From Thalassolituus sp006212115 (GTDB taxonomy: Bacteria > Pseudomonadota > Gammaproteobacteria > Pseudomonadales > Oceanobacteraceae): a stretch of DNA of 64,000 nucleotides. Location: assembly GCF_040372045.1 (NCBI RefSeq), contig NZ_BAABWH010000003.1. One strand, written 5' to 3'. Shown here one piece after another: positions 49,201 through 54,721 of the stretch; the stretch's first letter is position 1; every line of letters begins with the position of its first letter. The notes beneath the pieces are model-generated. The model had not been told where the DNA came from. It did no database searches and saw only the letters and a program-made list of their open reading frames with translations. The position numbers and the translations under genes were made by a program.

Positions 49201-49513
49201 GGACCCAGATGTTGGCAACCGACGTTACATCTATTCGCTGTCACAGGACGGCTCGATCGATGTGAGTCAGGAGAACAGCACCAATAATGCGATGCGTGTC
49301 TTCTTGTCCGGTGTGACAGGGTACATATACGCTGATGAGACTCTGGTGGCGACAGCACATCTGGGTAACAGTCAGGATGGCTTGCTGCTTAGCTTTATGG
49401 ATGGAACCCAGCGTTCATATCCAAATGCTAACCCAGACCCAATGGCGGGACTGCAGAGCTTCCTGGATTTCCTCGAGGTACTGGTTCCACCAACAGAGGA
49501 GACCGCTGAGTAA
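37223..49513 (+). CDS. Giant repeat lipoprotein (He_PIG and tandem-95 cadherin-like domains)
   Basis: The start is TTG 37223, 6 nt after a perfect AAGGAG. It gives a short signal peptide ending LTAC at residue 19, then SSGGSDGDEP, a classic lipobox. The frame is open from TTG 37175, but that would add 16 residues before the signal. The product is 4096 residues. By eye, residues about 40-3290 hold 35 domains of 85-105 residues: 15 He_PIG-type (EGMTI..ISWTP) and 20 tandem-95 type (NGTATV..YTPDADFNGSDSFTV), most joined by VNDAPVI. Residues about 3290-4096 are non-repetitive with five cysteine pairs. There is no RTX or type I secretion tail, so it is lipid-anchored, probably a surface adhesin or matrix protein (inference). 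Confidence 0.9.
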   Translation: MITFRTALLLSFVAGLTACSSGGSDGDEPRIPDPVDGGGQAPVALDFSSTPEGNPVEEERWQYQIETNLADSDFLTFSLVSGPESMTISEEGLVQWTPDDEDGTEVQATVRAIYNDGTNTATAEQTFELTVTPVNDKPEITSVAPLTAVAGSVFQYQLSVNDPDDANDGENLFFTVDLPYVSQTLEEYGVAISSTGLLTWTVPAEPSYFLRTTGLRVIVEVTDGEEDWGEVFLAAPSRQAWNLSVVDANTPPVITSAPVTAATEDTLYTYQLVAEDVAGLDVEGNEIPDDLEYTLIEGPEGMTVSANGLVEWTPTENGAASYSVQVSIEVEDGGENDAEPQEQSYSITVAPVNDAPVISGTPAGAASLGEAYEYQIAVTDSDDDNDGSSLTFTLVTAPQGMTVSNTGFIQWTPASEGTFPVVVIVADGGENGALAAEQAWVIEARDNNTAPSINQTAPTMTVSEDGEGMSVLTALDAEGDSLAWSISEQPANGLAIVTNGAVTYTPVANFNGTDAFTVQVTDGSLSDSVVVNVTVTSVNDAPVIDQSSAVIETAEDVSGSVSLTASDVEGDSLSWSVSAEASNGTAAVVNGEVTYTPDADFNGSDSFVVEVSDGSDSDTITVTVDVATSADAPVIEQEAASITTDEDSEGSTLLTATDADGDSLSWSIADQGLNGTAIITDGDITYTPNENFNGADSFTVEVSDGALTDSMVVNVTVNAVNDLPVIDQVDVEINTNEDTQGAVSLSATDVEGDALTWAVTSQGSNGTAAVSAGNVTYQPATDFFGSDSFVVAVNDGDENVTVTINVTVEAVNDAPVILSSAPTSATEGVEYRYPVNADDVDGPALAYSLEVSPAGMEISGEGVITWTPENGVTSADVTMVVTDGVLSAEQSYTILVGATNDAPEITSEAPLSATEDVQYTYEPAATDIDGDSLTWTLSQSPAAMEINPDTGAISWTPTNGVESAAVTLVVSDGPLSDSQMFTISVAPVNDAPVISQGDTAALTTEEDEQGSLQLAATDVDSAELIWSASEASNGSVTVEAGSVMYTPAADFNGTDGFVVTVSDGELTDTITVTVTVSAVNDAPVITSVAPTLATEGAELSYQLAATDADNDSLTYSLTAGPEGMFMTTTGLVTWTPGNGVDSANATFTVSDSVVDISQTTTITVAATNDAPVITEGESSSLTTSEDTEGSITLNAQDVDGNTITWTISEAATNGTATVSGTGESQAVSYVPNADFNGSDSFTVQASDGSLSDEIIIAVTVNPVNDAPVIEQESAVITTTEDTAGTVSLTATDVEGDELQWSISSNATSGTASVVDGLVTYTPDAAFNGSDSFEVAVTDGSETTTITVSVDVSAENDAPVIDQQSASVTTNEDTAGSTTLTATDIDGDSLTWTVSEDAAHGNAAVVDGLVTYTPDANFNGSDAFTVAVSDGELSDSILVSVTVNSVNDEPVIAQGATVSLNTAEDTEGSVTLTASDADGDTLTWAVEAAATNGEASVDDGVVTYLPAAGFNGTDSFTVTVSDSVDTDTITINVNVSSENDAPVIDQDSAAITTAEDTAGSVSLSATDIDNEELTWSVSVQPENGSATVVGGNVIYTPAADYHGDDSFTVEVTDGSLSDDLVVDVTVTAVNDAPVFANAASTSAVEGTEYQYQAAITDVDDANNGADLTFNLIAAPEGMTVSATGLVSWTPENGVTSASVSLEVADGGEDDAAPAVQNWTITVGATNDAPTITSTAPVVAEEGSLYTYDVQVSDPDDENNGTDLTFTLVTAPEGMTISTMGAIQWTPGNGVTTANVTVRVADGGESDASPDTQSWTITVTPVNDAPVIDQGDSAALSTTEDVAGSLELSATDIDSGTLTWSISDAAGNGTATVAAGVVSYTPDADFNGTDSFTVEVSDGDLTDSIVVTVTVEAENDAPVFTSVAGTEATEDEAYSYTAAATDTDGDTLTYSLQTKPVGMTIDADTGVISWTPENGVTTAAVTVAVTDGVATATQSFEITVTPVNDAPVITSTAPGQATEDVLYSYPVVANDVDGDALTYSLTSAPEGMTIDGQTGEISWTPANGVESASVTVEVSDGELSDSQTFAIDVSATNDAPVIDQGESATLSTEEDAGQTLALTATDIDGDSLSWSISTGAAEGEASVDDNGLVAYMPAADFNGSDSFTVQVSDGESTDSILVNVSVSEVNDAPVVAEGEAVSMTTAEDTQKTLTLNASDVDGDSLSWSVASSATNGTATVSEGVVTYTPNAGYNGEDSFEVAVTDGTATVTVQVSVTVTAENDAPVIDQASAAISTSEDVQGSVTLSATDPEGTALNWSISSAASSGVAAVNASGVVTYDPAENFNGTDSFTVMVSDGDLSDTRVVSVEVAAVNDAPVITEGDSAALSTDEDNTGSVTLNATDVEGDTITWSIQSQASEGTAAVSGTGTSQAVNYTPAADFNGSDSFVVRVSDGDLTDTITVNVTVDAANDAPVITSTEVTEATEGEAYSYSVAANDVDGDSLTYSLTEAPEGMTISGNTISWTPENGVATASVTVAVSDASVSVTQSFTITVTAVNDAPVITSTAATSATEGNEYTYQVVAEDIDSTELTFSLTDAPEGMIITGNIISWTPANGVESASVTVEVTDGDLTDSQSFTITVGATNDAPVIDQGGVATLTTDEDTSATLNLTASDVDSENLSWSVSSEPENGTASVDESGVVSFVPADDFNGSDSFEIEVSDGELSDAIVVNVTVNPVADAPVIAEGDATSRTTNEDQPLTFALNASDVDSATINWSISTAANSGTATVSGTGNSQSVNYVPNQNFNGTDNFVVQVSDGSLSSTIAVTVTVTAVNDLPVITSQANTEATEGELYTYLPTATDVEGDTLAWNVGTAPASMSVDAETGELSWTPAEGVTTADVTLLVSDGGANVTQSFTIEVAAVNNAPVIAEGESATVTMSEDGSPKAFALVLNATDSDNEGSELTWSVSSGATNGSATVSGSGLSKQVSYEPEAGFSGSDSFTVEVSDGDLSDSIVVNVTVEAVNAAPVIEQGDSTAITLDEDGTQTLSLSATDTDGDSLTWSITSSASNGGVSVDTNGLVTYVPVADFNGDDSFTVQVSDSELTDTISVAVTVNPVNDVPVITEGDNVTLTVDEDVEGTVTFNATDVDGDTLTWSITTAATSGIVTQTGSQFSYSPSVNYSGTDTFSVQVSDGTATGTSTVSVTVVAVNDAPVVTSAPVTSASEYQVYAYDVTASDAENDAITYSLTTAPAGMEISSAGEIRWIPEAAGDYDIVISAADSADAGTQSFTITVSAEPAVAGRAVKGVLANAAVEAAVYTGLDAEGEHSWSVLASTETDANGYFGFDLGTQVAPVRIRVTSDAETTMVCDTPSGCILDVPALFGESGSPAEGLILDTIVTGAEFAGPIAVTPMTHMAATWLQAFPQALDDNNVLLTHKRLAKVFGFANEGYVNHRVPDLTDAFERAYTTTASIEAMRHAIFAASLQETAVTEGIAVDVVTQNIGLIFGLLGGQMPLKSGVIDVTALNLEDGTTEISYAGFDTFVENATTVGDYIDNYVESSALTAMVASFGELVTMWNEEPEIPDTSICLVTDDPDLDRSECRNVTTVAESAGFDAANFARALAPINVAETYYLAGAQAEAEQGDRINRDLGWMYVDATAQENTANLLAGFSAMLGKGLEVALCVPQQNNFQTCTVEFTAPEDPASADFSALSLAIETTRIPFVGNRCDTSNDLCNFTITGTAEGQTFSISGVAYDIRNLLGGNTGGGFDPQGGVSICYGGTISNSTSTMAISNFCLNLDVSGSRSELLAPFQSYSALDYANLTDTTSAEYQDLEDLLAEVVLRVGVTGGLTFSSNTDGSIGDYSIANLDTSFTFDREALVNLSKDAPVFIFETQTLNRTNSWGETSSSVSGAPMFYLEVDDTSTLTGTTLSQSVGTPPIQSVTNAEVQGLAPIVDVMKQYALSLIDSTVEAPVLTDEEWAQIQADVEAELAYEGTITQTVQDPDVGNRRYIYSLSQDGSIDVSQENSTNNAMRVFLSGVTGYIYADETLVATAHLGNSQDGLLLSFMDGTQRSYPNANPDPMAGLQSFLDFLEVLVPPTEETAE
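37340..47090 (+). repeat. Array of about 35 Ig/cadherin-like domain repeats inside the giant gene
   Basis: Repeat length is about 260-310 bp. Boundaries are marked by codons for NDAPVI. Neighbouring copies are clearly divergent at DNA level, so this is an old array rather than a recent expansion. Two domain classes alternate, including four He_PIG/He_PIG/tandem-95 triads. Confidence 0.85.
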
Positions 49514-49525
49514 TCAGCGGAAACC

Positions 49526-49554
49526 AAAAGGCCACGCTTAGCGTGGCCTTTTTT
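49526..49554 (+). terminator. Intrinsic terminator of the giant lipoprotein gene
   Basis: A 12-bp perfect stem AAAAGGCCACGC/GCGTGGCCTTTT with a 3-nt loop, ending in TTTTTT. By symmetry it can also serve the convergent FecR-domain gene. Confidence 0.88.
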
Positions 49555-49560
49555 GTATGC

Positions 49561-50775
49561 TCATGGACATTCAGGGTCGCCGGGGCAAACCATACCGCCG
49601 CCGGGATCAAGAATAATAGGATCGATCGGCTCAGGAACGACGGGATCGATTACAACAGGATCGGTGGGCTCTGGTAGTGTCGGCTCCGATGGCGTTTCGG
49701 GAACAACCGGTTCCGGATTCTCGGGTTCCGGCTCAGGCGCTGGTGGTTCTGATGTCACAGGTTCTTCTGTTGGCTCAGAGTTACCCGAGCTATCCGGCTG
49801 TTGTGCAGCTGGAGCATTGCCGTCAGTACCATCAGGCTGAGGCGAGAACGGCTCGTTGGGTAAGCCGAACTCTTGTTCCATTCGCTGGATAATACGCTCT
49901 ACCTGAAGGTTCTGGATAAAGTCGTCAGACAAAGAACGTCTCGGTGTCAGGTTTTCAGAACGCTGCGAAGCTTCAGCTTTGCGCTTGTTTTCAGCTGGGT
50001 CCTCGGCATCCACCGTTGCGTTTAATTCTCTCGCTGTTTCATCAGAAGCGCTGTCGTCGTTCGTCGCTGCCACTTGGCTGCGCTCAAAGCCGAGCGGTGG
50101 AGCAAAGAAGAATACGGGAGGTGTCCCCGCACTCGCCAGAACTGTCCCTTCTGGTTGATCGACCCGAACTTCGACTCCCTCGGATGTGACGACAAAGCTG
50201 CCGGCAGAAATAGCAGAGTAAGGCCCCGGACCCATTAATGCAGAGTAACTGTATGGGGCTCCTTCTGCGCGGGTAACCTGCGCTGGGAATAGCTCCGCGG
50301 CGCGCTCAGCGGGTAAAACTGCAGTCACTCCCATGGTTCCCAATACCGCAATGGCCGAAGACGGCTGTACGATACGGAATGCGCTCAGGCTGCCGTCGGC
50401 GATCTTCCCGGTAGCGAATTTCAGCTGCCCGGCAAGCTGTGTAATCTGTAACTTGCCGTGTCCGGCGGCATCGTCAAATTCGTAGTGATCCAGTGTCACC
50501 TCAGAGCCACCGCCAAAGGTAAAGGTTGTTTCATCTCGCAAAAGCAGCTGGAACAGTTGATCTGATCCGGACAGGATCTGATCACCCTGATAAATCTCAT
50601 CGCCCCCGGTAGCCTGCAACACGTTCCCTGAACGCACGACAGTCACTTCACCGCCCAGTGCAGCCAGAACGCCTGCCTCCCGGGCTTGAGCATGAATGGC
50701 GAGTGACAGGGCAGCAATCGTCAGTCCGAGATGTTTTCCCACGACAATAGAGGAAGGCAGCACGAATGTTTTCAT
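49561..50775 (-). CDS. FecR-domain protein with Pro/Glu-rich tail
   Basis: 404 residues from ATG 50775 (an adjacent ATG at 50778 is possible; the frame opens earlier). A signal peptide ends near IHAQA. Residues about 35-175 are a FecR-type domain (GGEVTVVRSGNVLQ, then DQILSGSDQLFQLLLRDETT). A charged linker follows, then a Pro/Glu/Asp-rich tail from about residue 320 that ends GGMVCPGDPECP. This exported FecR type is not the anti-sigma form and often pairs with surface systems. It is 10 bp after the Slam-like gene in one operon, convergent with the giant lipoprotein gene. Confidence 0.8.
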   Translation of the reverse strand: MKTFVLPSSIVVGKHLGLTIAALSLAIHAQAREAGVLAALGGEVTVVRSGNVLQATGGDEIYQGDQILSGSDQLFQLLLRDETTFTFGGGSEVTLDHYEFDDAAGHGKLQITQLAGQLKFATGKIADGSLSAFRIVQPSSAIAVLGTMGVTAVLPAERAAELFPAQVTRAEGAPYSYSALMGPGPYSAISAGSFVVTSEGVEVRVDQPEGTVLASAGTPPVFFFAPPLGFERSQVAATNDDSASDETARELNATVDAEDPAENKRKAEASQRSENLTPRRSLSDDFIQNLQVERIIQRMEQEFGLPNEPFSPQPDGTDGNAPAAQQPDSSGNSEPTEEPVTSEPPAPEPEPENPEPVVPETPSEPTLPEPTDPVVIDPVVPEPIDPIILDPGGGMVCPGDPECP

Positions 50776-50785
50776 CATGACCCCG

Positions 50786-52096
50786 TCAGAAGCTGAATAA
50801 TTTGGTAAAAGTCGCAGACCAGCGTGTATTCCGGTAGGCGTAGTTGGGTATGTCAGCACGGTTTAGCTGACGCTCAACGGCTACAGTGAGATCACTGTCT
50901 ATGGGAAGTGGCAGAAGCACTGACAGTGAACCAAACAAAGGTTGGCTTCGGCGAACTAACGTACTGTCACCTGTCACAAATTCTGGCGAACCAGAGTATC
51001 GGGATCGGTTACGGTTGAGAAAGGTTGCGAGGCTGACGCCATTTCGAGCGGTCCAGCGGTAACTGAGACTCTGAGACCAGCTGGTGTAGCTCAGCGAGTC
51101 GTCACCTGCTTCTTTTGTGCTGTATCCCAGCGCGGCATAAAGAGTATGGGCGCGGTCATAAGTGATGGAATTAGAGAGCTTGGCGTAATGACGCTTCCCT
51201 GAGCTGGCGTCGCTGCCCTGGGCTATGTAGTTATCGTTCGACGTACCAGCGGATAGGCGAGGAGAGACGTAGAGGTTGCTGTCTTTTAAATCCCACGCGT
51301 AGCTCAGACTGGTTTGCGCACCGTGACTGCGTAGCAGGCCTTCTCCATGAAGCGACTGATGACTTCCGGAGGCAATAAGGGTCACTTTGATCCCATCAAA
51401 CGAGAAGCGATTGCCAAGGCTGGCAGCCCAGCTCGACATATCGAGGGTGTCTTGTGTGGCGTAGTTATCGCGGGTGTAATCTAATGACGCAAAGCCGTTG
51501 TGCTGCAGATAATTGCCCCAGGCATAGTTGAGGTCGTAGCGAATATTGGCTTCGGTCCCGTACTCTTCAACGCGGTCTTGTGGGAAGTCGAATTCAAAAC
51601 CGTAAAACAGAATCGTATCGTCGTTGGGCGCATTATTTATGTTGTTGTCGTGATGCGCACTGAGCGATACCGACAGGGAATGCGTGGTGCGCTTATTTGC
51701 TTCATCAATTCGTCTTAGATAATCCAGAACGAGCATCTCATCGCTCTCTGGGAGTGGTCGCGCACGGACACCCTCAAACTCCTCGCGGGCTTCTACCATC
51801 ATATCGGAGTGGTACAGCAGACTGGCGTAGATAATACGAGCGCGGTCCTGAAACGGCTCGAGTAACAAAATACGCTCGACCACCGGAATCGCCGACTTGA
51901 TGTCGCCTTCGGCTATTTTCTGCTCAAGATAGCAATAATTGAGGGTGAGATTATCGGGGTCACGATAAATGTCTGCAAAGGAGAGTTCAGAACATCCTTC
52001 ACCGTCGTTTGCGAAGGTAAATAGTGGTGATAACACCAATATGAGCAGTAATAAAAAACGCACGTCGCCACGCCTTGGCCAAATCCGGGCAGCCAT
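50786..52096 (-). CDS. TPR plus outer-membrane barrel protein, Slam (DUF560)-like
   Basis: 436 residues. A signal peptide (LLLLILVLSPLFTFA) is present; an internal GTG start 11 codons in would give a shorter one. Residues about 40-135 contain TPR-like helices (GDIKSAIPVVERILLLEP). From about 145 there are alternating strands starting SVSLSAHHDNNINNAP, ending in a terminal Phe as outer-membrane barrels do. This plan, and the DNNINNAP block, resemble Slam proteins, which carry lipoproteins to the cell surface in Neisseria. The assignment is by eye. It is first in an operon with the FecR-domain gene; 21-bp direct repeats lie upstream. Confidence 0.7.
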   Translation of the reverse strand: MAARIWPRRGDVRFLLLLILVLSPLFTFANDGEGCSELSFADIYRDPDNLTLNYCYLEQKIAEGDIKSAIPVVERILLLEPFQDRARIIYASLLYHSDMMVEAREEFEGVRARPLPESDEMLVLDYLRRIDEANKRTTHSLSVSLSAHHDNNINNAPNDDTILFYGFEFDFPQDRVEEYGTEANIRYDLNYAWGNYLQHNGFASLDYTRDNYATQDTLDMSSWAASLGNRFSFDGIKVTLIASGSHQSLHGEGLLRSHGAQTSLSYAWDLKDSNLYVSPRLSAGTSNDNYIAQGSDASSGKRHYAKLSNSITYDRAHTLYAALGYSTKEAGDDSLSYTSWSQSLSYRWTARNGVSLATFLNRNRSRYSGSPEFVTGDSTLVRRSQPLFGSLSVLLPLPIDSDLTVAVERQLNRADIPNYAYRNTRWSATFTKLFSF

Positions 52097-52154
52097 TATA
52101 CGCCATTCTCGCGCTACGTGTTCCCGCGCAAGTATGAGGCCCAGAAGTGGTATG

Positions 52155-52194
52155 CCAGTGCACTATTTGCTCAGACCAGTGCACTATTTGCTCA
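52155..52194. promoter_or_regulatory. Two identical 19-bp direct repeats (21-bp period)
   Basis: CCAGTGCACTATTTGCTCA occurs twice, at 52155-52173 and 52176-52194. The period equals two DNA turns, so a dimeric or cooperative regulator could bind one face. It lies 59-98 bp upstream of the Slam-like gene start and is a candidate operator for that operon. Confidence 0.5.
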
Positions 52195-52238
52195 AAATAA
52201 ATGCTCTTGTAAAAAGCCTGAAATGCGGCGGACTGTGA

Positions 52239-52454
52239 CTAATCAGCGGTTCTTATTTTTGCTTTCAAGTCAGCACAGGCTTTTTGAAACTTCTTTAGCT
52301 TGCTTTGCTCTTTCTCGATCATTGCTGCCGGGACTCGGGATAAAAATCCCTCGTTCTGGAGTTTGTTACTGATCTTGTGGATTTCTTCTTCGAGTTTCGC
52401 TACTTCTTCCTGCATCTTCTCGGTATCGTCTACATTAAGTACTTGTTCGCCCAT
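52239..52454 (-). CDS. Free-standing valyl-tRNA synthetase arm-like coiled-coil protein
   Basis: 71 residues, predicted coiled coil. EEEIHKISNKLQNEGFLSRV followed by PAAMIEKEQSKLKKFQ matches the C-terminal tRNA-binding arm of valyl-tRNA synthetase (PF10458-type). It cannot be a ValS fragment left by the window, because it has its own ATG behind GGAGGG and a stop. Such stand-alone arms could bind RNA or serve a new role; function unknown. Confidence 0.75.
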   Translation of the reverse strand: MGEQVLNVDDTEKMQEEVAKLEEEIHKISNKLQNEGFLSRVPAAMIEKEQSKLKKFQKACADLKAKIRTAD

Positions 52455-52682
52455 TTGGATTAACCCTCCGTGTTAGCGTCACGTCTGTGTGACACTTTTT
52501 CGTGGTTCAGCATTAAGTATAGACATAAATTCAGAGTTTGCCTGAGAGGCCATTTTGGTCGCTCGACTTTCCTCCTCACTCCAGCATCAGTTGAACTATC
52601 TCGATCAGACGTATTCGTATTTATGTAACCCGCTACTTTGCAGTTGAGTTGCGGAATAGTCGACCAGCTTGGGAGAAACCGT

Positions 52683-52934
52683 ATGGATATTACGAATCTG
52701 ATTATTTTTCTGGCAATTGGTGCTCTGGCGGGGTGGCTCGCTGGCTTGATTACGAAGGGAGGCGGCTATGGTCTGCTTGGAGATATTGTCATAGGCGTCC
52801 TGGGAGCTGTTGTCGGGGGGTATGTCTTTGGTGTGGTCGGAGTTGCCGCTTCAGGGATTATTGGTTCTATCGTTACCGCGACAGTGGGTGCTGTCATACT
52901 GATTTTTCTGGTGCGTGTACTTAAGCGTGCGTAA
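52683..52934 (+). CDS. GlsB/YeaQ/YmgE family stress membrane protein
   Basis: 83 residues, almost entirely hydrophobic, with three helices rich in Gly (AIGALAGWLAGLITKGGG at the N-terminus). These are family traits of the transglycosylase-associated/GlsB group, often induced by stress. The ATG follows GGGAGAAACC; the open frame is longer upstream. Confidence 0.85.
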   Translation: MDITNLIIFLAIGALAGWLAGLITKGGGYGLLGDIVIGVLGAVVGGYVFGVVGVAASGIIGSIVTATVGAVILIFLVRVLKRA

Positions 52935-53014
52935 CTGCTTGCCCTTGTCCTTGCTGTAGCAGAGACGTAAAAGTGCGGGGTTGTGACCAGCACAAAGAGC
53001 ATGCGCGATGAGGG

Positions 53015-53033
53015 AAGGGGGCCAAGCCCCCTT
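53015..53033. terminator. Hairpin between glsB-like gene and azoR
   Basis: An 8-bp G+C-rich stem AAGGGGGC/GCCCCCTT with a CAA loop between convergent genes. Neither strand has a strong T-tract. Confidence 0.4.
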
Positions 53034-53047
53034 GCTCAGTCTGAGAA

Positions 53048-53626
53048 TCAAGCCACTTCGGCAATTTCTGCAGCGGCTTTATCCGCTTTCGTTGCGTCCA
53101 GCATCAGGCCGCTGCCATCAATAAAGCTGACATCGGTGATGCCAATGAAACCCAGAACGTGTTTCAGGTAGCCGCTGACAAAGTCGTATTCTGAGTCTAA
53201 AACAGTACCGCCAGAAGTAACGATAACGTAGGCTTTCTTGCCTTTCAGCAGTCCCTCTGGACCGTTCTCTGTGTAGCGGAATGTTTCCCGTGCGCGAGCA
53301 ACCATGTCAATCCAGGCTTTGAGTGCTGCTGGAACGTGGAAGTTATAGACCGGAGCCGTAATCACAATGGTGTCTGCATCGTGAAGCTCTCCTACAAGCT
53401 CATCGGACGCGGCCAGGAAGCCTTTCTGCTCTTCTGAGCGTTCAGCCGGGTCGGTGAAGTTCGCACCGATCCAGTTTTCATCGATCAATGAAATGCCCTT
53501 TGCGAGGTCGCGAACGGTAACCTGGGTGTTGGCATTGCTGAGTTGCTCGACCAGTTTATCCGCAAGATCCCGGCTAACAGAACCCTCTGTTCTCATGCTG
53601 CTGTCGACGCGAAGAATGTTCGTCAT
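53048..53626 (-). CDS. azoR: FMN-dependent NADH-azoreductase
   Basis: 192 residues with a flavodoxin-like fold. PVYNFHVPAALKAWIDMVAR and FRYTENGPEGLLKGKKAY are conserved in AzoR, a two-electron quinone and azo-dye reductase that protects against thiol or quinone stress. AGGAG lies before the ATG. It is divergent from a LysR regulator gene. Confidence 0.93.
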   Translation of the reverse strand: MTNILRVDSSMRTEGSVSRDLADKLVEQLSNANTQVTVRDLAKGISLIDENWIGANFTDPAERSEEQKGFLAASDELVGELHDADTIVITAPVYNFHVPAALKAWIDMVARARETFRYTENGPEGLLKGKKAYVIVTSGGTVLDSEYDFVSGYLKHVLGFIGITDVSFIDGSGLMLDATKADKAAAEIAEVA

Positions 53627-53767
53627 GGTGAACTCCTGATGTGTTGTTCAACGTGGTGTGAGTGAATGACCATCACGATATACCTGTGCGATAGATGGAA
53701 AAATACCTTAATATTGAAAATATTATTCCAAAAATCAGAAATATAAGTGGTATGAAAGGGCGAGCAG

Positions 53768-54721
53768 ATGAACGAGCTTGAGGAAGTCAGGGTATTCGTC
53801 ACGCTGGTGGAGTGTCACAGTGCTTCAAAGGCGGCGGAGAAGCTTGGGGTCGCTAACTCTGCGATCAGTCGTCGAATGAAAGCGTTGGAAGAGCGGTTAG
53901 GTGTGCAGTTATTGCAGCGTACTACCCGCACCATGCATCTTACAGACGATGGTCAGGTTTATTATGAGCGCTGTAAGCGTTTGCTGGATGAGTGGAACGA
54001 TGCAGAGCAGGAAGTGATGCAGTCGGCTACCGCGCTGACAGGTAATATCCACGTTTCTATGCCGCTCAGTCTTGGAATATCACACCTGTCGCCCATTATC
54101 GCGGATTTTATGCTGGAGAACCCCGGCGTGTCGGTGAATCTGGATTTGTCAGACAGAAGAGTCGATGTGATTGAGGACGGTTTTGATATTGTTTTCCGTA
54201 TTGGTCACCTTGAAGATTCAAGTTTGATAGCGCGTCAGGTCACACAAGTTCGCCATATGGTGTATTGCTCACCGCAGTTAGCCGAACAATATGGACCGTT
54301 TGAAACACCTGACGATCTGCGTAAGATCCCGACATTCGGCTACAGCAACTTGCGTCATCCCGGACGTTGGCCCTACACGGGGCCGGATGGAACTAAGGGA
54401 GAGATCCGGTTATCTCCGAAGATATTGTCCAATAATGGTGAGGCGTTAATGGCTGCCGCAGAGCGGAATCTCGGTGCTGGCTGTCAGCCCACTTTTATCC
54501 TTCATGAGGCGTTTTCGTCTGGGCGACTCGTGCCCTTACTTACCGACTATCAATGGTTTGGTATGAACCTCTACGCTGTCTATCCTCGCGCTCGTCATCT
54601 TTCTCGCAGGGTTCGGGCACTGCTGGATTATGTTATTGAACGTTTGGGTAAACGACCTTATTGGGACGATTGCCTGGAGGCGATATCCGAGGCTCAGAAG
54701 CCTGAGAACCACGCCCCGTAG
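53768..54721 (+). CDS. LysR-family transcriptional regulator
   Basis: 317 residues. Helix-turn-helix at about 18-38 (SKAAEKLGVANSAISRRMKA), followed by a LysR effector domain. It belongs to the large group of which many members repress a divergent redox enzyme, so azoR across 141 bp is the likely target (inference). Its 3' end overlaps the convergent permease gene by 28 bp. Confidence 0.88.
   Translation: MNELEEVRVFVTLVECHSASKAAEKLGVANSAISRRMKALEERLGVQLLQRTTRTMHLTDDGQVYYERCKRLLDEWNDAEQEVMQSATALTGNIHVSMPLSLGISHLSPIIADFMLENPGVSVNLDLSDRRVDVIEDGFDIVFRIGHLEDSSLIARQVTQVRHMVYCSPQLAEQYGPFETPDDLRKIPTFGYSNLRHPGRWPYTGPDGTKGEIRLSPKILSNNGEALMAAAERNLGAGCQPTFILHEAFSSGRLVPLLTDYQWFGMNLYAVYPRARHLSRRVRALLDYVIERLGKRPYWDDCLEAISEAQKPENHAP

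Noticed and set aside
37223..49513. Giant protein as a type I secreted RTX/BapA adhesin
   Set aside because: It has a lipobox signal peptide, no RTX nonapeptides near the C-terminus, and no adjacent type I secretion genes.
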